A DNA stretch of 5,110 nt from the NCBI GenBank assembly GCA_045645165.1, contig JAZRIF010000115.1, positions 1 to 5,110 of the forward strand, read 5' to 3'. Below, in pieces: positions 1-5,093 of this stretch (position 1 is its first letter; each line of letters opens with the position of its first letter). The position numbers and the translations under genes are program-made. Origin of the DNA: CAMEON01 sp045645165 (GTDB lineage Bacteria > Bacillota > Clostridia > Oscillospirales > CAG-272). The notes beneath the pieces were generated by a model. The model saw only the letters and a list, made by a program, of their open reading frames with translations, did not search any database and was not told where the DNA came from.

Positions 1-906
1 GCCTACACCGAGACCTGCGCGGGCATCGCCCTTTGCTTCTTCGCAAACGGTATGCTGGCTCTGGACAATAACGCCGCCTACGCCGACGTCATCGAGCGCG
101 CCCTCTATAACGGCGTGACCTCGGGTCTTTCGGTCAGCGGAGACCAGTTCTTCTATGAGAACCCCTTGGAGATCAACCTCTCCGAGCGCTTCGTGAGCGT
201 TTGGGGCGCCCGCCGTTTCCCAGCCCACCGCCGCGTGGCCTGCTTCGGTTGCTCCTGCTGTCCTCCCAACATGAACCGCCTGCTGGCTTCTCTGGGCAAC
301 TACGTTTACGGCGTAGAGGGGGACACCCTGTATATCAACCAGTTCGCCGCCTCCGACGTGACCGCCGATGGTATCACCGCATCCGTGGAGACGGATTACC
401 CCCGCAACGGCAAGGTAACGGTCACCGCTACGGGCGCTTCCAAGCTTGCCATCCGCATTCCCGCCTGGTGCGATGCCTACACTCTGGATAAGCCTTATAC
501 GCTGGAAAACGGCTATGCTTTGGTGGAGAACGACGGTACCCCCGTTACAGTGACCTTTGACCTGACACCCCGCCGCGTGTGGGCTGACAGCCGCGTGCTT
601 CGCGCCGCAGGTCAGGCCGCCGTCATGCGCGGCCCCGTGGTCTACTGCGCCGAGGGCGTGGACAATGGCGAGCGGGAGCTCCACAACTACGTGCTCACCC
701 GCGATTTCACCGCCACCGAGGAGGGAAGCGAAGCCTACGGCCTGCCCACCCTCGCGGTGCCCTGTACCAAACGGGTCACGGATTGCGGCGGTCTCTACCG
801 CAATACCCCGCCCAAGACCGAGGATGCCGTCCTCAAGCTCATCCCCTACAACGCCTTCGCCAACCGCGCCGAGACCGATATGCGGGTGTGGTTCGCGGCA
901 GAATAA
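1..906 (+). CDS. GH127-family beta-L-arabinofuranosidase (DUF1680), C-terminal part
   Basis: The frame is open from base 1 and ends in TAA at 904-906, giving 301 residues without the N-terminus. The family removes beta-L-arabinofuranosyl groups from plant glycans through a cysteine nucleophile held by zinc. Against my recollection of Bifidobacterium HypBA1 (about 658 aa; zinc ligands Glu338, Cys340, Cys417, Cys418; nucleophile Cys417), the visible ETC at window residues 4-6 matches Glu338/Cys340, and SCCPPN at residues 85-90 supplies the Cys pair, C86 being the putative nucleophile. Spacing between these motifs (80 residues from C6 to C86) is close to the 77 expected. The acid/base Glu322 would lie just upstream of the window. 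The rest is the beta-sandwich C-terminal region, ending in the family-like DMRVWF. About 330 residues are missing, by the edge and not by truncation. No signal peptide can be judged. Exact substrate, or GH146 assignment, is not settled. Confidence 0.88.
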   Translation, partial: AYTETCAGIALCFFANGMLALDNNAAYADVIERALYNGVTSGLSVSGDQFFYENPLEINLSERFVSVWGARRFPAHRRVACFGCSCCPPNMNRLLASLGNYVYGVEGDTLYINQFAASDVTADGITASVETDYPRNGKVTVTATGASKLAIRIPAWCDAYTLDKPYTLENGYALVENDGTPVTVTFDLTPRRVWADSRVLRAAGQAAVMRGPVVYCAEGVDNGERELHNYVLTRDFTATEEGSEAYGLPTLAVPCTKRVTDCGGLYRNTPPKTEDAVLKLIPYNAFANRAETDMRVWFAAE

Positions 907-919
907 TCGTATCATTACC

Positions 920-953
920 TTGAAAGAGGCTCGCGACGGCGAGCCGCTTTCAA
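920..953 (+). terminator. Hairpin after the GH127 gene, probable terminator
   Basis: This is an inverted repeat starting 14 bases after the GH127 stop. An outer 7-bp stem (920-926 with 947-953) is followed by a single A/G mismatch and an inner GC-rich 7-bp stem (928-934, GGCTCGC, with 939-945, GCGAGCC), closed by a GACG loop. The bases after it (CTTTGGGTTTG) are only mildly T-rich, so this is an imperfect Rho-independent terminator. Position and stability favour a 3'-end role for the glycosidase mRNA. Near-symmetry means it could also act on the other strand. Confidence 0.5.
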
Positions 954-971
954 CTTTGGGTTTGTGGGGGG

Positions 972-1140
972 AGCGGGGGAGCGCTCAGGGAAAAACTTCT
1001 TGAAATAAGTTTTTCCCCGAACCCCTTTTCAAGAACTTTTAAAAAAGATTATCTGACAATATTTTTTGAAAGTTTTTGAGATTCCAAAGAACTTTTTTCA
1101 AAAAGTTCTTTGGTGGGGGTTCGGGGGCAACGCCCCCGCT
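972..1140. repeat. Nested inverted-repeat element between GH127 and ylbJ
   Basis: This gene-free stretch is made almost wholly of complementary arms. Seen directly: 988-998 pairs with 1007-1017 (11 bp, 8-base loop); 1015-1025 (CCCCGAACCCC) pairs with 1116-1126 (11 bp); 1029-1046 pairs with 1062-1079 (18 positions, two of them G-U in a + strand RNA); 1084-1097 pairs with 1100-1113 (14 bp, 2-base gap); 1122-1128 pairs with 1132-1138 (7 bp). The two ends also resemble each other in inverted orientation: AGCGGGGG occurs at 972-979 and, on the minus strand, at 1140-1133. From general impression, palindromic intergenic repeats of this G-run/CTTTGG style recur in Clostridia genomes. A dispersed non-autonomous (MITE- or REP-like) element is therefore likely, possibly recruited as a two-way terminator. 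It has no coding capacity, and copy number cannot be seen here. Confidence 0.6.
1084..1138 (-). terminator. Twin hairpins just after the ylbJ stop, possible terminator
   Basis: Reading leftwards from the ylbJ TAA (1142-1140), the transcript meets a 7-bp GC stem (1138-1132 with 1128-1122, 3-base loop) and then a 14-bp stem (1113-1100 with 1097-1084) whose inner arm is A/T-rich. Neither is followed directly by a clean run of U, so intrinsic termination is not certain. Their position directly behind the gene, facing the terminator-like hairpin of the converging GH127 gene, suggests they separate the two convergent transcripts. They are part of the larger repeat element at 972-1140. Confidence 0.35.
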
Positions 1141-2282
1141 TACCGCCTCCCCACCCGCGACAGCACCCAACCGGCCATGAAGACGCCGTTGGTGATGAGA
1201 GCGGGGACTGAAATATCTTTCCAAGAGGTGAAAGCAAGAATGGCGTCCAGAATTACTCCATCGGCGGGGTTGAGCCAAGCGGGCTTGAGGGTCAGAATCG
1301 CCGCCATGATAATACCGCAGAGGATCCCTTGAAACGCCTTGGCGATGAGGTAGGGCTTGAAGGAGAGCCCTCGTCCCGCGCACAAGGTCATGACCTGGAA
1401 ATGTACCGATATCCCGGACCAGCCCGCAAAGGCCGCCGTCAGAATCAGTCCCCATTCAAAGTTGGAAAGAGTCGATGCCAGGCTGATCCCACCCGTCATT
1501 TCCAAAAACCCCGACAGGAGAACGTAGCCCACCTCTCCCTCCCGTCCCGTGTCCCCCACGGCGCACCCCAAAGCCCCCGTCAAAGCCGAGAAAAAAATGA
1601 CGTAGGCACAGACCGTCAGCATTCCCGTAGTCGCGCCCGATATAGCCTTTGTGAATGTCTCCACACCTCCAATGTGCAAGCCAGAGGGGAAGTGGGGATG
1701 CTCGACGGGCTCCTCGGCTCGCCGCAGAAAGAACTTGGCTAAAAATCCTATGAGAAACCCGCTCCCCAGTACCGTTCCGTAGAGTACCATCCCCAGATGG
1801 CGGTTGCCGTACAGCGACGTCCCCACCGCCGTGATGAGAAAGGCAGAGCTGGGGTTGTTGGTAAAGGTGAGCAGATGCTCGCATTCGGATTTGGATATGG
1901 CGTTGCGATCCAGCAGCGCCGCCGCCGTTCGTGCACCTACGGGGAACCCGCACATGGAACCGAGAAATACCGCCGATGCCCCCGCCCCCGACAAACCGAA
2001 CAGCCAGCGCATCAGCCGCGAAAATAACCGTCCAAATGCCTCGCCCGCCCCGCTGGATACCAACAGCTCGGAGATGACCATAAAGGGGAACAGGGAAGGA
2101 ATGACGGTGCGGGCGCAGAGAGTGAGGCCCCTCCCCATGTATTCGATGGCCGCATCTGCATTCCGCAGAACCAGAACGAAGCAAAAGGTGGACATGAGAC
2201 AAAAGCCTACCTGCCCCGCCGAGGGTTTGTGAGGGCGTTTGACACGGGCAGAGGGAAATAGGAAGCGGGTCTTGTGGGTCAT
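1140..2282 (-). CDS. ylbJ: Sporulation integral membrane protein YlbJ (SpoVV)
   Basis: This gene encodes a 380-aa polytopic membrane protein (B. subtilis YlbJ is about 408 aa). The family (SpoVV) is made in the mother cell under sigma-E and carries dipicolinic acid across the outer forespore membrane for delivery to SpoVA. It is required for heat-resistant spores. Recognisable segments: a hydrophobic N-terminal helix near residues 25-40, IPSLFPFMVISELL at 61-74, GFPVGAR at 112-118, NNPSSAFLI at 142-150, and a GWSGISVHFQV motif in the second half, all typical of YlbJ and its nucleoside-recognition (Gate)-like fold. The frame stays open upstream to 2507, but the ATG at 2282 is chosen because GGAGG (2294-2290) lies 7 bases before it and the family homology begins just after it. 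The extra upstream residues have no family resemblance and would overlap yqfC. It is divergent from yqfC and convergent with GH127. The stop TAA touches the repeat element. Confidence 0.92.
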   Translation of the reverse strand: MTHKTRFLFPSARVKRPHKPSAGQVGFCLMSTFCFVLVLRNADAAIEYMGRGLTLCARTVIPSLFPFMVISELLVSSGAGEAFGRLFSRLMRWLFGLSGAGASAVFLGSMCGFPVGARTAAALLDRNAISKSECEHLLTFTNNPSSAFLITAVGTSLYGNRHLGMVLYGTVLGSGFLIGFLAKFFLRRAEEPVEHPHFPSGLHIGGVETFTKAISGATTGMLTVCAYVIFFSALTGALGCAVGDTGREGEVGYVLLSGFLEMTGGISLASTLSNFEWGLILTAAFAGWSGISVHFQVMTLCAGRGLSFKPYLIAKAFQGILCGIIMAAILTLKPAWLNPADGVILDAILAFTSWKDISVPALITNGVFMAGWVLSRVGRR

Positions 2283-2307
2283 GGAAAGGCCTCCGGGCGC
2301 ATATAGT
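2278..2307 (+). promoter_or_regulatory. Candidate sigma-E promoter for yqfC-yqfD
   Basis: The -10 box is CATATAGT (2300-2307), 6 of 8 against sigma-E CATACAHT. The -35 region is GTCATGGA (2278-2285), matching the consensus ZHATAXX except for ATG instead of ATA. Exactly 16 bases separate ATG (2281-2283) from the -10, which equals the known ATA-XX-N14 spacing. The start would fall near 2313-2315, leaving a leader of about 30 bases that contains the yqfC Shine-Dalgarno. The -35 lies on the ylbJ start codon. Sigma-E control of yqfC is known in B. subtilis; its use here is inference. Confidence 0.5.
2290..2294 (-). promoter_or_regulatory. Shine-Dalgarno fixing the ylbJ start
   Basis: The minus strand reads GGAGG at 2294-2290, followed by 7 bases and the ATG at 2282-2280. 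This is the reason for preferring this start over upstream in-frame codons that reach to 2507. Confidence 0.85.
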
Positions 2308-2318
2308 TCTGTGCATCT

Positions 2319-2348
2319 ACTATATGGCGGGAGGACAGAGAACATGAA
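2319..2348 (-). promoter_or_regulatory. Candidate sigma-E promoter for ylbJ, mirror of the yqfC promoter
   Basis: Read on the minus strand, the -10 box is CATATAGT (2326-2319), identical to that of yqfC. The -35 is TTCATGTT (2348-2341), close to the sigma-E form T-C-ATA-TT with one mismatch in the core. The ATG-to-(-10) gap is again 16 bases. The predicted start is near 2313-2311, giving a leader of about 30 bases with the ylbJ GGAGG. The -35 covers the yqfC start codon (2344-2346). Confidence 0.5.
2329..2335 (+). promoter_or_regulatory. Shine-Dalgarno fixing the yqfC start
   Basis: GGGAGGA sits 8 bases before the ATG at 2344. It excludes the longer reading that begins at 2239, whose extra residues would be encoded opposite the ylbJ start and have no family resemblance. 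Confidence 0.85.
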
Positions 2349-2667
2349 TCCGAACAAGCGAAAAAACACAGAAGCCGCGGGGGAGAAGCGTTCCTTGACC
2401 GAGTGGCTGGCCGTGAAACTGGATGTCCCCGCCGATACGCTTTGCGGAGGACTCCGCTTGGATATGCGAGGACGGAATACCCTTACGGTACACGGCTGTA
2501 CAGGCATACTGGACTATTCTCCCTGTGAGATCCGTCTTGCTTTCAAGGACGGTATTCTGACAATCTTGGGTCGGCGCCTTATCTGTACGTCTTACCTGGC
2601 GGGAGCAGTAGGGATCGACGGATGCATCAGTACCCTGCAGTTCGAGGACGGGGAGGTGTCGCCGTGA
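2344..2667 (+). CDS. yqfC: Sporulation protein YqfC (YabP/YqfC family)
   Basis: This is a 107-aa protein, slightly longer than B. subtilis YqfC (about 93 aa) because of a lysine- and glutamate-rich N-terminal stretch (about residues 1-18). The YabP/YqfC domain covers roughly residues 35-102. It is seen as a run of short beta-type segments with LTVHGCTGILDYSPCEIRL, then DGILTILGRRL and IDGCISTLQF, the usual glycine-punctuated pattern of the family. There is no signal peptide or membrane segment. The family is expressed in the mother cell under sigma-E; its biochemical role is not established. It begins the yqfC-yqfD pair and its TGA overlaps the yqfD GTG, so the two are probably translationally coupled. 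A mirror-symmetric sigma-E-like promoter lies upstream. Assignment to YqfC rather than YabP rests on the yqfD and phoH neighbours. Confidence 0.9.
   Translation: MNPNKRKNTEAAGEKRSLTEWLAVKLDVPADTLCGGLRLDMRGRNTLTVHGCTGILDYSPCEIRLAFKDGILTILGRRLICTSYLAGAVGIDGCISTLQFEDGEVSP
2652..2656 (+). promoter_or_regulatory. Shine-Dalgarno fixing the GTG start of yqfD
   Basis: GGAGG, inside the 3' end of yqfC, lies 7 bases before GTG at 2664-2666. It supports the unusual GTG start and a 4-bp GTGA overlap, in place of the in-frame ATG at 2622, which lies deep inside yqfC and has no such site. Confidence 0.8.
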
Positions 2668-3869
2668 TTCCGTCCATTCCTTATTTTTTTGCGGGCTTTC
2701 ATACCCTGCACGTCTGCCGTGAGAATGCCGCTGGCCTGTTAAACATCTGCCGTGTACACGAATTCATTTATGAGGATTTCCGGAACACCGAGGACGGCGG
2801 AATCTCTTTGCGCTTTCCTCGCCCTGTTGCACGGCAAGTGGAAGCACTTTGCCGAGAATACGGAATTCCTGTCACGGTGTGCGGCGAGGGAGGACTCCCC
2901 CGCCTCATCTCCCGTTTGACATATCGCGCAGGGCTGGTTGCGGGAACCGTGCTGGGACTTCTCCTTCTTGTCGTGGCGAACAGCGTGATCTGGGATATCC
3001 GCATCAGCGGAAACGAACATCTTTCGAATCATGCCATCCGGGAGACCCTGGCCGCCTGTGGTTTTTCGGTGGGTACATCCTTGCGTGGCTTTGAGGCGGA
3101 TAAGCTGGAGAATGACGTGCTGTTGCTGGATGACCGATTGGCCTGGATATCCGTCAATCGGAAGGGAACCGTTGCCTATGTGGAGGTGCGGGAGAAGAGA
3201 CCCAAGCCTACGGCGGAGTCAGATTCTCCTTGCGACATCGTGGCCTCCATCGGTGGTGTGGTTCAATGGGTGGAGCTGGAGGAGGGAAACGTGCGGGTCT
3301 CGGCGGGACAGATCGTGGGGGAAGGAGAGGTGCTGGTCAGCGGCCTCTACGACAGCATGCAGGAAGGCATCCGCTTTACTACCGCGAAGGCTAAGGTCTA
3401 CGCCCGTACCACGAGGGAGATCGTGGTGCAGATCCCCCTTGCTTACGAGCAAAAGGTCTACCAAACCGAGGCGGATTTTCCGGATGGAGAGGTTTGTCAA
3501 GAAAAAATCCTAAATTTTTTCGGAAATCACATAAAATTCAAAAAAAAGACTGGAAATATGGCAGAGTTTTGTGATATAATAGAAGATGAGAAATCATGGG
3601 TTCTTGCAGACGGGGGAGGTTTTCCCATTTCGGTGCGAACCGTGTGGTATATTCCCTACACCGTGACCACCGTTACCCGCACCCTTGCGGAGGCGGAGGA
3701 GCTGGCCTACTTTGAACTCGCGAAACAGATTTCCGCCCTCCCCGGGGGCGCGGAGCTCATTGGCAAGACGGTGACCATCCACCACGGAAAGGATGCCCTG
3801 ACCCTGACCTGTATTCTCACCTGCATTGAGGACATCGGGCGGGTACGACCCATTGAAATTGCAAACTAA
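2664..3869 (+). CDS. yqfD: Sporulation protein YqfD
   Basis: This is a 401-aa protein with a GTG start, matching the family length (about 398 aa in B. subtilis). Layout: a soluble N-terminal segment (residues 1-88); one membrane helix near 89-109 (rich in L, V and G); a segment starting WDIRISGNEHLS at 110-121 that resembles the POTRA-type domain of FtsQ/DivIB proteins (residues about 111-180); then a beta-rich extracytoplasmic C-terminal region. The family is a sigma-E-controlled membrane protein needed for efficient sporulation; its exact activity is not known, and the POTRA similarity is my reading. It is coupled to yqfC by the GTGA overlap, and phoH follows 28 bases after its stop. Residues about 278-312 (LNFFGNHIKFKKK region) are encoded by a strikingly AT-rich stretch that holds a promoter-like sequence. 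The residues still look like normal YqfD, so I do not read it as an insertion. Confidence 0.92.
   Translation: MIPSIPYFFAGFHTLHVCRENAAGLLNICRVHEFIYEDFRNTEDGGISLRFPRPVARQVEALCREYGIPVTVCGEGGLPRLISRLTYRAGLVAGTVLGLLLLVVANSVIWDIRISGNEHLSNHAIRETLAACGFSVGTSLRGFEADKLENDVLLLDDRLAWISVNRKGTVAYVEVREKRPKPTAESDSPCDIVASIGGVVQWVELEEGNVRVSAGQIVGEGEVLVSGLYDSMQEGIRFTTAKAKVYARTTREIVVQIPLAYEQKVYQTEADFPDGEVCQEKILNFFGNHIKFKKKTGNMAEFCDIIEDEKSWVLADGGGFPISVRTVWYIPYTVTTVTRTLAEAEELAYFELAKQISALPGGAELIGKTVTIHHGKDALTLTCILTCIEDIGRVRPIEIAN
3551..3580 (+). promoter_or_regulatory. Candidate sigma-A promoter inside yqfD, for phoH
   Basis: A perfect TATAAT (3575-3580) is preceded by TG plus one base (extended -10, TGA at 3572-3574). 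A -35 of TGGAAA (3551-3556, 4 of 6 to TTGACA) lies 18 bases upstream. It sits in an island with only 28 G/C among positions 3501-3600, inside an otherwise GC-rich gene. The predicted start is near 3587, about 310 bases before phoH. It could give vegetative expression of phoH and whatever follows. Lysine- and isoleucine-rich coding could produce such a match by chance. Confidence 0.5.
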
Positions 3870-3886
3870 CGCGCTGATACGCGTAC

Positions 3887-3891
3887 AGGAG
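3887..3891 (+). promoter_or_regulatory. Shine-Dalgarno fixing the phoH start
   Basis: AGGAG lies 6 bases before the ATG at 3898. The frame is open further upstream to 3826, but that part overlaps the end of yqfD and has no ribosome site. Confidence 0.8.
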
Positions 3892-3897
3892 TTATAC

Positions 3898-4956
3898 ATG
3901 AACCAACGAATCATTAAGGTAGATACCGCCGAGACCACTGCTCTGATCTTCGGCACCTACGACGTGAACCTCCGCATCATTGAGGAGCGGTTTCCCGTGA
4001 CCCTGCGGAATAAGTCGGGGGAAGACGGCACCGATGCCATCCTCATCAGCGGTGAGAGCATGGATGCTGTGAACGGAGCCGCCGCCGTGGTGGAATACCT
4101 CCGCGACATGGTACGGCATACCACCGAGATCACCGATCAATCGGTGCGCTACGTGGTGGATATGATCGGAAGCGGCAACGCAGGCGAGCTGGCCGACATC
4201 GGCTCGGACTGTATCTTCGTCACCGCAAAGGGCAAGCCCGTCAAGGCCAAGACCGTGGGGCAGTCCAAGTACGTGGAGGCCATCCGCAAGAACACCATCG
4301 TCCTGGGCGTGGGCCCTGCGGGTACGGGTAAGACATTTTTGGCCGTGGCTATGGCGGTCAAGGCGCTCAGGGAAAAGCAGGTTTCCCGCATTCTGCTGAC
4401 TCGCCCTGCCATCGAGGCCGGTGAGCGGTTGGGCTTCCTCCCTGGTGATCTGCTCAGCAAGATCGACCCCTACCTTCGCCCCCTCTACGATGCCCTGGGC
4501 GAGATGCTGGGGCCCGAGACCCATCAGCGCTTGGTGGAGAAGGGTGTCATTGAGGTCGCTCCTCTGGCCTACATGAGAGGCCGTACTCTGGATGACGCCT
4601 TCATTATTCTGGACGAAGCCCAGAACGCGACCCCTGAGCAGGTCAAGATGTTTTTGACCCGCTTGGGCTTTGGCTCCAAGGTGGTGGTCACGGGTGACTT
4701 GACCCAGACCGACCTGCCCTACGGCCAGCGCTCGGGTCTGGCTACCGCCATCAAGATCCTGGCGGGCATTGACGATATCGCCATCCACTACCTCTCCGAG
4801 AAGGACGTGGTGCGCCACCATCTGGTGCAGAAGATCATCCTGGCCTACGACGCCTACGACCGCGAGCAGGCCGCCAAGAAGCACAACGCCGAGTCCCGTG
4901 ACCGCAAGGAAGGGAAGGAGAACGACAAAACCTTCCGTCCAAGAAGAAACCAGTAA
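3898..4956 (+). CDS. phoH: PhoH family ATPase (YbeZ-type)
   Basis: This is a 352-aa cytoplasmic P-loop ATPase (B. subtilis PhoH is about 319 aa). Visible motifs: an N-terminal family domain (residues about 1-110), Walker A GPAGTGKT at 139-146, the family motif LTRPAIEAGERLGFLPGD following it, YMRGRTLDDAFIILDEAQN with Walker B at 235-243, and TGDLTQTDLP at 265-274. All catalytic elements look intact. The PhoH/YbeZ family has RNA-associated ATPase or helicase-like activity and partners with the RNase YbeY in rRNA processing; the name comes from phosphate-starvation induction in E. coli, and such control is not shown here. The C-terminus carries a charged tail of about 30 residues (from DREQ, about 321), beyond the usual family end and probably disordered. 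It lies 28 bases after yqfD, as in B. subtilis. The usual next gene (pgpH or ybeY) is not seen within the following 150 bases. Confidence 0.96.
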   Translation: MNQRIIKVDTAETTALIFGTYDVNLRIIEERFPVTLRNKSGEDGTDAILISGESMDAVNGAAAVVEYLRDMVRHTTEITDQSVRYVVDMIGSGNAGELADIGSDCIFVTAKGKPVKAKTVGQSKYVEAIRKNTIVLGVGPAGTGKTFLAVAMAVKALREKQVSRILLTRPAIEAGERLGFLPGDLLSKIDPYLRPLYDALGEMLGPETHQRLVEKGVIEVAPLAYMRGRTLDDAFIILDEAQNATPEQVKMFLTRLGFGSKVVVTGDLTQTDLPYGQRSGLATAIKILAGIDDIAIHYLSEKDVVRHHLVQKIILAYDAYDREQAAKKHNAESRDRKEGKENDKTFRPRRNQ

Positions 4957-4966
4957 ATGGGGGGAT

Positions 4967-4994
4967 CGAGCAGGGGTTTCACCCCTGGGTCTCG
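4967..4994 (+). repeat. Hairpin just downstream of phoH
   Basis: CAGGGGT (4971-4977) pairs with ACCCCTG (4981-4987) across a TTC loop. An outer CGAG (4967-4970) pairs with CTCG (4991-4994) past a 3-base bulge, making 11 bp in total, starting 10 bases after the phoH stop. No T-run follows, so it is not a canonical intrinsic terminator. It could stabilise the phoH mRNA 3' end or be part of a repeat element with the next hairpin. Confidence 0.5.
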
Positions 4995-5008
4995 CTGCGG
5001 CTCGGTCA

Positions 5009-5053
5009 CGACACGGCTCTGACTGCCACCGGCAGTCATTCACGACCGTGTCG
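5009..5053. repeat. Two-tier hairpin downstream of phoH
   Basis: CGACACGG (5009-5016) pairs with CCGTGTCG (5046-5053). Inside it GACTGCC (5021-5027) pairs with GGCAGTC (5031-5037) around an ACC loop, with a 4/8-base internal loop between the two stems. This is a perfect 8-bp plus 7-bp nested palindrome in a stretch with no convincing gene. It resembles GC-rich dispersed intergenic repeats of Clostridia (impression only). No T-tract follows. The whole stretch 4957-5093 appears noncoding. Confidence 0.55.
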
Positions 5054-5093
5054 CCGCTTCGCTACCCCACCCAGTCCGAGGCCAAGCGGGCTT

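Noticed and set aside
1015..1126. The branched fold considered as a tRNA or tRNA-like gene
   Set aside because: Stem lengths (11, 18 and 14 bp), the absence of a T-loop GTTCRA-type arm in the right place, and no acceptor/anticodon geometry rule out a tRNA.
1039..1455. Minus-strand frame crossing the end of ylbJ into the repeat element
   Set aside because: Its C-terminal part is translated palindromic repeat and its N-terminal part is an alternative frame of ylbJ.
1329..1742. Plus-strand open frames opposite ylbJ (also 1797-2027 and 1804-2232)
   Set aside because: They lie antisense to a well-supported gene, have basic low-complexity products, and show no ribosome site.
1456..2316. A 286-codon minus-strand frame overlapping ylbJ
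   Set aside because: It is an out-of-frame shadow of ylbJ, rich in G, R and H with no recognisable family.
2283..2507. N-terminal extension of YlbJ to 455 residues
   Set aside because: The ATG at 2282 has an ideal GGAGG. The extra residues run antisense through the yqfC coding region and lack family resemblance.
3495..3600. The AT-rich island in yqfD considered as a foreign insertion
   Set aside because: The reading frame is intact, the total length matches the family, and the encoded residues fit the YqfD pattern.
3892..5043. A 383-codon open frame on the minus strand opposite phoH
   Set aside because: It mirrors the codon pattern of phoH, whose motifs are unmistakable. The product is low-complexity in H, G, L and V with no domain, and there is no Shine-Dalgarno or promoter supporting it.
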